This document shows, piece by piece, positions 47,992 through 56,286 of a stretch of 64,000 bases of DNA (within the stretch, counting starts at the first letter, position 1; every line of letters begins with the position of its first letter). Location: the NCBI RefSeq assembly GCF_011046895.1, contig NZ_CP049249.1, positions 902,501 through 966,500 of the forward strand, read 5' to 3'. Source of the stretch: Rhizobium rhizoryzae (lineage in GTDB: Bacteria > Pseudomonadota > Alphaproteobacteria > Rhizobiales > Rhizobiaceae). The notes below the pieces were generated by a model. That model saw nothing but the letters and a program-made list of their open reading frames with translations, ran no database searches and was not told where the DNA came from. Made by a program: the position numbers and the translations under genes.

Positions 47992-49326
47992 TCACTCCTG
48001 TCTGGCGGTTGCAATGAAAAGAAGAGGGCGTTGCGCGCCCTTTGGGAGTTTGAGAGCAAGTGGCACGTAGAATAACCTGCGTGCCCGGATGAATTCGATG
48101 ATCAGGATCAAGACAGAGAAAGCCATTCCGCCAGAAGCGGTTCTGAACAGTGTCGGCAAATCTGCAGCAAGCCCAATGGCAGCGGAGCAGACAGCGGCGA
48201 AATACACAGCAAAGGCTATCCGCGCAGGCTTTTCGCGTACCAGATCCTGCACAGCCGGCACCGTCCCCCTGCCCATGGCAGGGCCGTATGTTTCAAGCCA
48301 GGTGAGAAACGGAATGATCTTGTAAAGTTGTGCAAGACCAAGGCCCGACAGCCAGCCCATCGCCAGCAGATAAAAGCCGGTCACGGCCAGTGGGCGAGAA
48401 AAATCTGCCAGCGCATCAGACGCGACAAGGCCTAGCCCGATAGGCAGAAAGGCGAGCGCCACAAGGCTGGCGAACATGTTGGGTTCTATCTTCTTGCGTC
48501 TTCTGGTTCTTGCGATGGCAATGACATCCCGCACATAGACAGCCGCAGCGATGGCCGCGAATGCCAGGGCAGCAAGGGTCATGAAGCCAGTGACGATGGC
48601 AAGCGAAGCAAGCAGGCACAGCAGTGCAAGCAGCGTGAAAGCCAGGACAAGGCGCGAACCGCGCCCACCATTCTGCGACAGAAGAAACATGGAAAACAGG
48701 CGATAGCTGACGCCGATCGCTGTCACTCCCATCCAGCCAACTAAACCGAAGCCCGCATGGATGGGAACCGCAAAGGCGGTGAGCGCAATCAGCCAAGGTA
48801 GCGCTGACACACCCGAAAGAACGAGCGTGAAGCAGAGGCCGAGCAGCAGAGTGGCAGTGAGGGCTGCGAGCCCTGTCAGCACGAAGACACCCGGCGGTGA
48901 ATTGAGCGACAACGGCACGAGAGTGGCACCGCACATGAGGGCGACCAGCCCGAGACCGAGGCACAGCAGCAGCCCACCCGCTGGCAGAATGACCGGGGGC
49001 GCATCGATAAATCCCCCTAGTGAAGCAAAGCCCGACAGAAGGAGGGTCAGACCCGCCAAAATCAGCAGCAGGGCCGGGGCCGCGCAAGATGAAAAACGCA
49101 AGGACCGCGATGCCAGCACCGGCACGAATTGCAGGAGAGCGCCGCAAAACAGCAGACCGAGCCAGCCAAGGGCAATGGCATGGACGGTGATGAGTGTTGC
49201 CGGGTCCTGCCAAATCTCCTGCGGGAAGCCGAAGCCTGCCGCCATCAGGCAGAGCCCGATCAGGAGGAAGATCAGGGCGCATGCGAAATAGGACATGGTC
49301 CAGCGCGAAATGGATGCGCCCTGCAT
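47992..49326 (-). CDS. Polytopic membrane protein of the denitrification locus, function unknown
   Basis: 444 residues, start ATG 49326 with AAGGAG. About twelve hydrophobic helices. A few polar residues stand out inside the membrane: HAIALGWLGLLFCGALLQFVPV near residue 49, VPIHAGFGLVGWMG near residue 187 and a C-terminal LYKIIPFLTWLETYGPAMGRG. The layout recalls NnrS and cytochrome-oxidase subunit-I-like proteins, but I cannot name a family with certainty. Flanked by DUF2249 genes downstream of norD in one operon, so a role in NO handling or haem/copper assembly is inferred. Confidence 0.72.
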   Translation of the reverse strand: MQGASISRWTMSYFACALIFLLIGLCLMAAGFGFPQEIWQDPATLITVHAIALGWLGLLFCGALLQFVPVLASRSLRFSSCAAPALLLILAGLTLLLSGFASLGGFIDAPPVILPAGGLLLCLGLGLVALMCGATLVPLSLNSPPGVFVLTGLAALTATLLLGLCFTLVLSGVSALPWLIALTAFAVPIHAGFGLVGWMGVTAIGVSYRLFSMFLLSQNGGRGSRLVLAFTLLALLCLLASLAIVTGFMTLAALAFAAIAAAVYVRDVIAIARTRRRKKIEPNMFASLVALAFLPIGLGLVASDALADFSRPLAVTGFYLLAMGWLSGLGLAQLYKIIPFLTWLETYGPAMGRGTVPAVQDLVREKPARIAFAVYFAAVCSAAIGLAADLPTLFRTASGGMAFSVLILIIEFIRARRLFYVPLALKLPKGAQRPLLFIATARQE

Positions 49327-49354
49327 GAAACGTCACTCCTTAATGCGTCAGAAC

Positions 49355-49624
49355 TCAGTGTCCGCAGCAGCAACCACAGCCGCCACCGGCCTGCCGCCGG
49401 ATTTCAACCCGCCAGACATCCGGCCCGGCTTCGAGATAGCTCCAACGGAATAGGTCCGGGTAGCGGCTATCGATCTGCATATGCAGCGGTTGCGGATCAT
49501 GGTCGCTGGCCACATGCAGCGCATCGCCAGGAGCCAGATCGCCCAGCAACCCAAAGATGACCGGGTGACGCTGGCGGGGAGGAAGCAGACGAACATCAAC
49601 TTCCTGAATGGGGGTAGTATTCAT
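49355..49624 (-). CDS. Single DUF2249-domain protein with Cys/His-rich tail
   Basis: 89 residues, start ATG 49624. The DUF2249 core (VDVRLLPPRQRHPVIFGLLGDL, given in part; LHVASDHDPQPLHMQI; WSYLEAGPDVWRVEI) is followed by a Gly/Cys-rich end, GGGCGCCCGH, with four cysteines and a histidine, a likely metal-binding tail. It heads the accessory operon with the 444-residue membrane protein, the tandem DUF2249 protein and DUF59. A TTG-N8-CAA box is 81 bases upstream. Confidence 0.8.
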   Translation of the reverse strand: MNTTPIQEVDVRLLPPRQRHPVIFGLLGDLAPGDALHVASDHDPQPLHMQIDSRYPDLFRWSYLEAGPDVWRVEIRRQAGGGCGCCCGH

Positions 49625-49704
49625 GTGAGAGCCTCATGATGAAGGAAATTCCGCGCTGGAATGAACCCGCATCATGAGACTAGAATCACCATCGTCCGGC
49701 TTCG

Positions 49705-49718
49705 TTGTTGCGCGACAA
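49705..49718. promoter_or_regulatory. NnrR/FNR-type box upstream of the DUF2249 operon
   Basis: TTGTTGCGCGACAA fits TTG-N8-CAA and is nearly symmetric (TTGTTGC/GCGACAA). It sits 81-94 bases before the 49624 start, in the gap after norD. Confidence 0.55.
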
Positions 49719-49731
49719 ACAGCAGCGCATT

Positions 49732-51648
49732 TCATCGTGTGAGGGAGCGATAAATTGCCGGAAGCGACTGCGGAAGCTTGCCGATGTGGCCGACGATGGC
49801 AAAACCATTGCGCCCGAACATGGCAGGCAGATAACTACGGGCGTCCTTATCAACGGTGACGGCAAAGACGCTGGTTCCCGCTCGTCTGGATTCCGCGATG
49901 GCCTTGCGGGAATCCTCCAGTGCAAACCTCCCCTCATAATGATCGATGTCGTTCGGCTTGCCATCGGTCAGGATCAGAAGCAGCTTCCGGCGGTTCGGTT
50001 GTTTGACAAGTTCGGCATGAGCATGGCGGATGGCGGCTCCGATGCGGGTATAATAGCCGGGCTTCAAGCCCTCGATCCGCCGCTCGACGTCCGAGCTCAT
50101 GCTTTCATCAAACGCCTTGACCGTCTCGATCTTCACCCAGTCGCGGCGGCGGGAGGTGAAGGTCTGGATGGAATAATGGGTGTCGCAAGCGCTCAAGCCA
50201 TGCGCCAGAACACGCACCGCCTTCTTCTCCACATCCAGCACGCGATGATCATCGAACCAGGCATCGGTCGACAGCGACACATCCACCAGAAGCGTCACCG
50301 CAAGGTCGTGCCCCCTGGGGCGTGAGAGAAGATGGATGCGGTTTCCGCCGTCCCCTCCAGATGCCAGATCGGCACGCATGCGCACCACCGCATCAAGATC
50401 CAGTTCCGAGCCGTCCACCTGCGCCCGCAGGATTTCATGCCGGGGTCTGAGAATTTCAAACTGACGCCGCACCAGACGTACGAGATCGCGCATATCTGCG
50501 GTTTGCGGCTCAGAGGTTTCTGAAAGCGAAGCCGGGCCGGAAATGACGCGGCAATAATTCGGCATATAGCTCAAACTGCGGTAGTTCCACTCGGGGTAAG
50601 TGTTTTCAGCCTCAAGCGAACTGGTGTCCACCGCTTCCGGCGGCAAATCCAGATCGAAACGAAACTTGGCGGAAGGCCGCTCTTTACGTCTCCCGAGCCG
50701 GATTTCATCCAGATCGCGGCTGGCATCATCGTTTTTATCATCGCTGTCATCGGTCGGACGATCGACATTGACCATTTCCGCCATGGCGAGAATTTTCTCG
50801 AAGCGGTTCAAAATGAAAGGGCTGCGCTCGCTTTTGTCCCGCTCGGTTTCACGTTCACCCCGAAAGAAGCCGGTGCCATCTACGGCGGCAGCAGCGGCGG
50901 TGCTGCCGTCTTCATCGCCAGTTTCAGCAGTGGAAGATGCTTCCCGCCGCAGATCATGAACAGGCCAAAGTGGCACCAACAGCAAAGGCTGGTAACCGAC
51001 AGGTGCCTGTGCCGGAAAGATGGCGGGCATAATCTCATCGGCCAAGCCTGCGCCCCGACGAAGCAGAGCCATGGCGCGCGCTTCAACCAGCTTTTCGACG
51101 GGCGGAAGCACTGCTCTGCGACGCCCGGCCAAGCCAGCACGGCAAAGCGCGGCGTACCGGTGCCGCAAGCCGGGAAAAGCGTTCAAAACATGCTGAACCG
51201 TGGCAGAGGCCAGATCAAGACGTGCCAGATCTGCCCGCAGGGGATCATCCGGCTCCACCCCTCCTGACGGCATTAAGGCCAGATAGGCGGCCAGCCAGAT
51301 GTAGAGATCGCGGTTAAGTGCCCGTTCCGGAAAAATGTCGATGAGGGGCGGCAGGGCCATTGCCCCCTCCCCTCGCGCAGCCCAGGCAAGCTTTTCCTCA
51401 CCCAGCCCGACGAGTTGACGAAGCCTGAGGCGGTGGGAAGACGTGCGGGCATGGGCGGGCCCCAATTGCGCGGTAAGCTCTCCGCCGAAGGCGCGAAAGC
51501 AGGTTGCGAGATACGGCTTCACCTCATCGAAGGTGACGGCCTGATCCGGATAGCGCGGCATGCTCGAGGTCTGTCCCACAAGCCGGTGCCAGAATTTTCC
51601 GACGCTTTCTTCCAGTTCCAGAAACTCGAACATGGCAGCCTCAGACAA
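49732..51648 (-). CDS. norD: NorD, von Willebrand A-domain activation protein
   Basis: 638 residues, start ATG 51648, overlapping the norQ stop by eight bases. The C-terminal von Willebrand A domain has the metal-ion site VDVSLSTDAWFD (DxSxS type) near residue 435 and LLLILTDGKPNDIDHYEG. The N-terminal part is helical, with a very acidic mid-region (DDSDDKNDDASRD). With the ATPase NorQ it matures the NorBC complex, probably in metal insertion. Normal length. Confidence 0.94.
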   Translation of the reverse strand: MSEAAMFEFLELEESVGKFWHRLVGQTSSMPRYPDQAVTFDEVKPYLATCFRAFGGELTAQLGPAHARTSSHRLRLRQLVGLGEEKLAWAARGEGAMALPPLIDIFPERALNRDLYIWLAAYLALMPSGGVEPDDPLRADLARLDLASATVQHVLNAFPGLRHRYAALCRAGLAGRRRAVLPPVEKLVEARAMALLRRGAGLADEIMPAIFPAQAPVGYQPLLLVPLWPVHDLRREASSTAETGDEDGSTAAAAAVDGTGFFRGERETERDKSERSPFILNRFEKILAMAEMVNVDRPTDDSDDKNDDASRDLDEIRLGRRKERPSAKFRFDLDLPPEAVDTSSLEAENTYPEWNYRSLSYMPNYCRVISGPASLSETSEPQTADMRDLVRLVRRQFEILRPRHEILRAQVDGSELDLDAVVRMRADLASGGDGGNRIHLLSRPRGHDLAVTLLVDVSLSTDAWFDDHRVLDVEKKAVRVLAHGLSACDTHYSIQTFTSRRRDWVKIETVKAFDESMSSDVERRIEGLKPGYYTRIGAAIRHAHAELVKQPNRRKLLLILTDGKPNDIDHYEGRFALEDSRKAIAESRRAGTSVFAVTVDKDARSYLPAMFGRNGFAIVGHIGKLPQSLPAIYRSLTR

Positions 51649-52453
51649 TCACACTATGGGCGACTTCCGTCAGCGCCAGTTTCACGTCCGCATCATCCGT
51701 CAGCGGTTCGATGATGGCAGCGCGCACCGCATCGCGCACCGGCATTCCGCTATCGATCAGGCAGGCGCAGTAGACCAGAAGGCGGGTCGAGACCCCCTCT
51801 TCGATATCGTGACCTTTCAGGCGGCGAAGCTTTGCCGCAAGCTCTACCAGCGGTGCCACGCGGGCCTCATCCAGACCGCTTTCTACGGCAACCACTGCAA
51901 TCTCTTGCGCCTTCGGCAGAAAATCGAACTCGATTGACAGGAAGCGCTGCTTCGTCGACGGCTTCAACGCCTTCAGCATGTTCTGATAGCCGGGGTTGTA
52001 GGACACAACGAGCATGAAGCCGGGAGGCGCTTCCAGCTGCTCACCGGTGCGCTCCAAAGGCAGAATGCGGCGGTCATCAGTCAGGGGATGCAGCACGACG
52101 GCGACATCCTTGCGGGCTTCGACCACCTCATCGAGATAGCAGATGCCGCCTTCGCGCACTGATTTCGTCAGCGGTCCATCCACCCAGACCGTATCGCCAC
52201 CCTTGAGCAGATAGCGCCCGGTGAGATCCGCGGCTGCGAGATCGTCGTGGCAGGAAACCGTTGTCAGCGGCAGGCCGAGCCGCGTTGCCATGTGGCTGAC
52301 GAAGCGGGTCTTACCGCAGCCGGTTGGCCCTTTGAGAAGCAACGGCAGCTGCCGCACCCATGCCATTTCGAACAGCTGGCACTCGTTGCCATTTGGAATG
52401 TAAGGCGGGATTTCTGCGAGCGTGACCCCGCGCAGTTTTTGATGGATCGTCAT
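51641..52453 (-). CDS. norQ: NorQ, MoxR-type AAA ATPase
   Basis: 270 residues from ATG 52453; the frame opens 12 codons earlier. Walker A GPTGCGKT near residue 42, Walker B ICYLDEVVEARKDV, sensor MLVVSYNPGYQ, and the arginine finger segment KQRFLSIEF. It is the ATPase partner of NorD in nitric oxide reductase maturation. It follows norB by 66 bases. Confidence 0.95.
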   Translation of the reverse strand: MTIHQKLRGVTLAEIPPYIPNGNECQLFEMAWVRQLPLLLKGPTGCGKTRFVSHMATRLGLPLTTVSCHDDLAAADLTGRYLLKGGDTVWVDGPLTKSVREGGICYLDEVVEARKDVAVVLHPLTDDRRILPLERTGEQLEAPPGFMLVVSYNPGYQNMLKALKPSTKQRFLSIEFDFLPKAQEIAVVAVESGLDEARVAPLVELAAKLRRLKGHDIEEGVSTRLLVYCACLIDSGMPVRDAVRAAIIEPLTDDADVKLALTEVAHSVIV

Positions 52454-52519
52454 TGTGCAATGTCCTGTGTGAAGGGGGAGGCCCTGCATGATTAGGCAGG
52501 GCCTGAGGCTGGGATGCGC

Positions 52520-53863
52520 TTATTCCGCTGGCTGGAGCGAAGCGGCTGAAGCGACGCGCTGCTTGCCGGGCACGAAGATGGCCCAGATGAACATGATGGC
52601 AGAGATCAGCACGAAGATGCCGGAGCCGAGCCTGATCCAGTAGAACAGCGCCAGCTGGTCTTGCACATCCATGTAGCTTTGGCCGAGAACCCGCTGCAGG
52701 TGCACCTGAAGGACGCCTGCAAAGGTCAGCGCGAAGGTCATGACCGACATGGCCGTGCACATGATCCAGAAGCTGACCATGGAGAGCATCTGGCTATAGG
52801 GCTGGCGACCCAGAAGTTCCGGCACCGCATAGGCCATGGCGGCAAGGTTCAGCATGACATAGGCACCGAAGAAGGCTAGGTGGCCGTGCGCTGCCGTGAC
52901 CTGTGTTCCATGCGTGTAATAGTTCACCGATGACAGCGTGTGGAGGAAGCCCCAGACACCGGCACCGAAGAAGGCCATGACCGAGCAACCCAGCGACCAG
53001 AGAATGGCGGCGCGGTTCGGGTGCTTGCGCCCTGCCTTCCAGGTCATGACGAAGGTGAAGACCACCATGGTGAAGAAGGGAGCAACTTCCAGCGTCGAGA
53101 AAATCGAGCCGATCCACTGCCAGTAGCCCGGAGCGCCGATCCAGTAGAAGTGATGGCCGGTGCCGAGAATGCCGCTGAAAAGCGCCAGACCCACGATGAC
53201 ATAAAGCCACTTCTCCACGACTTCGCGATCGATGCCGTTCAGCTTAATCATCAGGAAGGCAAGAATGGACGCCATGATGAGCTCCCAAACGCCTTCGACC
53301 CACAGATGGACGACGTACCACCAGTACATCTTGTCCAGCGCCAGATTGGCAGGATTGTAGAAGGCGAACAGGAAGAAGATCGCGACACCCCAGAGCCCGA
53401 AGATCAGGATGTTGGTCACCACCGTCTTACGGCCCTTGAGCACTGTCAGCGTGATGTTGAACAGGAACATCAGGCAAACGATGACGATGCCAATCTTGAT
53501 CGCAAACGGCTGCTCCAGAAATTCACGGCCTTCGTGAATGTGGAAGAGATAGCCCACCACGGCGGCGGCAGCGGCAATCAGGAAAATCCAGAACTGCGCA
53601 ATGGCAAGCTTCGGGCTGTAAAGCTCGGTCTCCGCTTCCTCAGGCAGCAGGTAGTAGGTGGTACCCATAAAACCGATCAACAGCCAGACAATCAGCGCAT
53701 TCGTATGAACCATACGGACGATGTTGAAGGGCAAAAGAACGGAAAGCGTGTTTGGCAGAACATAGATGGTGCCTGCCAGAACGCCGAACAAAACCTGGGC
53801 GATGAACAGGCCGAGTGCACCGTAGAAATACAGCAGCGCGACCCTTTGTGTTTTATATTTCAT
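52520..53863 (-). CDS. norB: Nitric oxide reductase catalytic subunit
   Basis: 447 residues from ATG 53863. Twelve membrane helices of the haem-copper oxidase type, with the metal-binding His and Glu residues in MVHTNALIVW, WWVVHLWVEGVWEL-like WYVVHLWVEGVWELIM, GTGHHFYWIG, and AAHGHLAFFGAYVMLNL. It reduces two NO to N2O at a haem-nonhaem iron centre. It follows norC by 23 bases. The length fits cNor, not the fused qNor form. Confidence 0.97.
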   Translation of the reverse strand: MKYKTQRVALLYFYGALGLFIAQVLFGVLAGTIYVLPNTLSVLLPFNIVRMVHTNALIVWLLIGFMGTTYYLLPEEAETELYSPKLAIAQFWIFLIAAAAAVVGYLFHIHEGREFLEQPFAIKIGIVIVCLMFLFNITLTVLKGRKTVVTNILIFGLWGVAIFFLFAFYNPANLALDKMYWWYVVHLWVEGVWELIMASILAFLMIKLNGIDREVVEKWLYVIVGLALFSGILGTGHHFYWIGAPGYWQWIGSIFSTLEVAPFFTMVVFTFVMTWKAGRKHPNRAAILWSLGCSVMAFFGAGVWGFLHTLSSVNYYTHGTQVTAAHGHLAFFGAYVMLNLAAMAYAVPELLGRQPYSQMLSMVSFWIMCTAMSVMTFALTFAGVLQVHLQRVLGQSYMDVQDQLALFYWIRLGSGIFVLISAIMFIWAIFVPGKQRVASAASLQPAE

Positions 53864-53886
53864 GATGATGTCCTCTGGAGTGACGG

Positions 53887-54339
53887 TCAGCCGGCTTCGT
53901 TCGGCGGCCATTTTTGCGTCTTGATCTTGCTGGCCCAGCGCAGGAATTCCGCCAGATCACTCGCTTCCTGGTCCGTCAGGTTGAACTGCGGCATCTGCCG
54001 GCGACCTTCGATGCCGGAGGGCTGGGCAGCCATCCACGCCTTGAATGTGTCGCGCGTGGATTCAACATCCTTGTCTCCACCCATCCGGGTCCAGACATTG
54101 CCGAGTTCAGGTGCGAAATAGGCACCTTCCCCCAGAAGCGTGTGGCAATTGATGCAGGAGTTTTTCTCCCAGACGTGCTTGCCGCGCGCGACGGCGGCGG
54201 TCAGCGTTGTCTCGTCGGTCGAGGTGGTGCGCATGTAATAGTGGCTGTGCGCCGTCAGCCCCAGAAAAATGGCAAAGAAGAAGGCGGATCCGCCGTAGAA
54301 GACGTTCCGCGCTCCGGTTTTGGTGAGATGTTCCGACAT
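53887..54339 (-). CDS. norC: Nitric oxide reductase cytochrome c subunit
   Basis: 150 residues from ATG 54339. One N-terminal membrane helix (about 12-30), then a c-type haem site CINCH near residue 63 with axial Met in GRRQMPQF near residue 115. It passes electrons from periplasmic donors to NorB. A TTG-N8-CAA box is 119 bases upstream, so norCBQD can be transcribed apart from norEF. Confidence 0.96.
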   Translation of the reverse strand: MSEHLTKTGARNVFYGGSAFFFAIFLGLTAHSHYYMRTTSTDETTLTAAVARGKHVWEKNSCINCHTLLGEGAYFAPELGNVWTRMGGDKDVESTRDTFKAWMAAQPSGIEGRRQMPQFNLTDQEASDLAEFLRWASKIKTQKWPPNEAG

Positions 54340-54457
54340 ATCCTGTCCCTCTCGCGCTCCGTCATGCTGCAACGGAGCCGGATTGTTTCAGGCGTCATAC
54401 GGCTAAAGCCGCATCAGCCTTCGGGACGAGAAGTGCCTGAGAGCGGCACTTCATTCT

Positions 54458-54471
54458 TTGTGAAAGTGCAA
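54458..54471. promoter_or_regulatory. NnrR/FNR-type box upstream of norC
   Basis: TTGTGAAAGTGCAA fits TTG-N8-CAA and is imperfectly symmetric. It lies 119-132 bases before norC on the minus strand and just beyond the end of norF. Confidence 0.55.
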
Positions 54472-54497
54472 ACAAAATTCCGGAAGGTGATCTGTTC

Positions 54498-54776
54498 TCA
54501 ATGAAACAGAACCGGCGCGAGAGCCTTGGCAAGCGCCACAAGGGCAAACAGGCCAACCCACGACGTCAGCGCCAATGTCAGTGCGGGGTTGCGCAGGCCC
54601 ATATAGTGCTTGATGACGATGCGCCCTTTCAGGATTGTGAGCCCGAGAACGGCAGCGATCGCAGCAACCGGCAGGGCGCTGTGGCGCCATTGCACGATGA
54701 CGAGCGACGCGATGATGGCAAGAAGGAGCAGCCAGAGGGCCGCTCCAAACAGCCAGTGATCAGCCTGCTTTCGCAT
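54498..54776 (-). CDS. norF: NorF-like small subunit (cytochrome oxidase subunit IV family)
   Basis: 92 residues from ATG 54776, starting two bases after the norE stop. Three hydrophobic helices and the motif LKGRIVIKHYMGLRNP near residue 49, typical of the subunit-IV-like NorF proteins. NorE and NorF increase nitric oxide reductase activity but are not core subunits. The rest of the open frame upstream overlaps norE and is not real. Confidence 0.88.
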   Translation of the reverse strand: MRKQADHWLFGAALWLLLLAIIASLVIVQWRHSALPVAAIAAVLGLTILKGRIVIKHYMGLRNPALTLALTSWVGLFALVALAKALAPVLFH

Positions 54777-54778
54777 CA

Positions 54779-55324
54779 CTACACCAGATAGAGAACGGGG
54801 AAGAGGACGAGCCACACCAGATCCACCACGTGCCAGAAGGTGGCCAGTGCGCCTGCCGTTTCCGCCTTGGGGCGGACTGCGGAAAGGAGCATGAGAACGG
54901 GCAAAAAAGCAACATGCGCAAGATGGAAGCCGGTGACGAGAAAATACATCTCGAAGAAGCCCTGCAGGCCCGGCTCTTGAGAGAACGGAATCTCGCTTGC
55001 GTATTCCAAGAGTTTGATGGCGACGAAGGCAAAGCCGAAGAGTGCGGCAAGCACCAGCCATCTGCGCCGCTTGCGATCTTCATCGGCACGCGCCGCCTCG
55101 GCCATCAACCAGCCGCTGGTCAACAGGATCAGCGTATTGAAACTGGCAAGGCCGGTGCCGAGATGCCGCCTTCCCGTTTCGAACGTTTCCGGTTGCTGTA
55201 GCGACAGAAAAAGAAAGCCACCGATCAGGATGGAGAAGACGGCAAGTTCGCTCCAGACCAGAAGCCAGAGCAATAAGCCGCCATCGGCTTCTTCTGCGCC
55301 CGTCATGTCATCAATGGCAGCCAT
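54779..55324 (-). CDS. norE: NorE, cytochrome c oxidase subunit III-like
   Basis: 181 residues from ATG 55324, with GGGAGAGG before it. Five membrane helices with LLVWSELAVFSILIGGFLFL near residue 20 and VTGFHLAHVAFLPVLM near residue 130, as in subunit III-like NorE. It is shorter than aa3-type subunit III, as usual for NorE. It heads the norEFCBQD operon under a TTG-N8-CAA box. Confidence 0.92.
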   Translation of the reverse strand: MAAIDDMTGAEEADGGLLLWLLVWSELAVFSILIGGFLFLSLQQPETFETGRRHLGTGLASFNTLILLTSGWLMAEAARADEDRKRRRWLVLAALFGFAFVAIKLLEYASEIPFSQEPGLQGFFEMYFLVTGFHLAHVAFLPVLMLLSAVRPKAETAGALATFWHVVDLVWLVLFPVLYLV

Positions 55325-55388
55325 TTGAACCTCTCCCGCAATCCGCCAGATCTCCATCGGGATATGCGTCTTTCAGCGACCGGCTTCT

Positions 55389-55402
55389 TTGCGCAGAAAC
55401 AA
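55389..55402. promoter_or_regulatory. NnrR/FNR-type box between norE and the small-protein/nnrU genes
   Basis: TTGCGCAGAAACAA fits TTG-N8-CAA with an exact TTGCG left half. It is 65 bases before norE and 63 bases before the divergent small gene. Confidence 0.62.
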
Positions 55403-55464
55403 AGACCGGAGACGCGAACGGATGCAGTTTGCATCAAATGAGATTGCGGATCAGGAGAACGGGC

Positions 55465-55620
55465 ATGACCGACGCACAAACTGGACTTGTCGTTGCGACG
55501 CCGATCATCATCGGCTTTTCAATCGCGCTCTACAAAATGGGCGTCCTCCAGCGCTACAGCACCGTCATCGCGGTCCTGGCTTCCTGCGTGATCGCAGGCG
55601 TTTTGTTCGTTCAGCAGTAG
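55465..55620 (+). CDS. 51-residue hydrophobic protein of the denitrification locus
   Basis: Start ATG 55465 with CAGGAG seven bases before. Two hydrophobic stretches (TGLVVATPIIIGFSIALYKMG and, after a short YST turn, VIAVLASCVIAGVLFVQQ, each given in part) make it a small membrane protein. I do not recognise a named family. It lies divergent from norE and directly before nnrU, so it may be a small subunit or regulator of the same system. Confidence 0.72.
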   Translation: MTDAQTGLVVATPIIIGFSIALYKMGVLQRYSTVIAVLASCVIAGVLFVQQ

Positions 55621-55644
55621 GCGCGAATTCGGAAAGCACGGACC

Positions 55645-56286
55645 ATAGAAGAACTTTTTATCGCCGGCGGCCTGTTCATCGCCCTGCACTCTATTCCGAC
55701 CAGTCCGCAGGTTCGGTCCCGGCTGATTAGCATGATTGGACGAACGGCCTATCTTGCCCTTTACTCCGTCGCCTCGACGCTTGTGCTCATCTGGCTTTTC
55801 GCCTTGGCCTTGAGAATGGACTATGTCGAGCTATGGGCACCCGCTGCTTGGCAGGCGGCAGTCAATTTCGTACTTTCGCCCATCGGTCTGTTTCTGGTGA
55901 TTGCGGGCCTTCTCAGCCCCAACTCCTATTCAGTCACCTTGCGAAAACCGACGGGCGAGTGCGGAGCCATTCTTCGGGTAACCCGCCACCCCGTTCTCTG
56001 GGGGTTCTTTCTCTGGGCCATCGGCCATGTGATTGCGAACGGAGACGTGCGTTCGCTCGTCCTGTTCGGCGGTTTTGCCGGTTTCTCACTGATGGGCATT
56101 CGCCTGCAAAACAAGCGTGCAGCCCGGCAAAGCCTGCCGAAATGGCGCATCCAGCCACAAGCCCGCATCGACCGACCAATGATAGTCGGGCTGTTGCTGA
56201 CATCAGCGGCGCTTTTACTTCTGCTGGCGGGCGGTCACGCGCTGCTGTTCGGCGCCGATCCGCTGGTCATGCTGACCATTCAGTGA
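55645..56286 (+). CDS. nnrU: NnrU-family membrane protein with a non-standard start
   Basis: The family N-terminus is coded upstream of the first ATG (55732): in frame before it stands LFIALHSIPTSPQVRSRLIS, including the conserved His-Ser of NnrU helix 1. The frame is open back to the preceding stop at 55618, but no ATG, GTG or TTG occurs there. ATA at 55645 (reading EELFIAGGLFIALHS after the start) is the best-placed candidate; CTG 55672 is another. From 55645 the protein has 213 residues and five to six helices, with RVTRHPVLWGFFLWAIGHV and a C-terminal TM pair. NnrU is needed for NO/nitrite metabolism in rhizobia; mechanism unknown. Confidence 0.8.
   Translation: MEELFIAGGLFIALHSIPTSPQVRSRLISMIGRTAYLALYSVASTLVLIWLFALALRMDYVELWAPAAWQAAVNFVLSPIGLFLVIAGLLSPNSYSVTLRKPTGECGAILRVTRHPVLWGFFLWAIGHVIANGDVRSLVLFGGFAGFSLMGIRLQNKRAARQSLPKWRIQPQARIDRPMIVGLLLTSAALLLLLAGGHALLFGADPLVMLTIQ

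Noticed and set aside
48416..49336. 306-codon minus-strand frame
   Set aside because: It is an alternative frame within the 444-residue membrane protein; it is Arg/Cys/His-rich in the manner of frame-shifted high-GC sequence.
52940..54121. 393-codon open frame on the plus strand, rich in charged residues
   Set aside because: It is the antisense of norB and norC, both with unmistakable metal-binding motifs.
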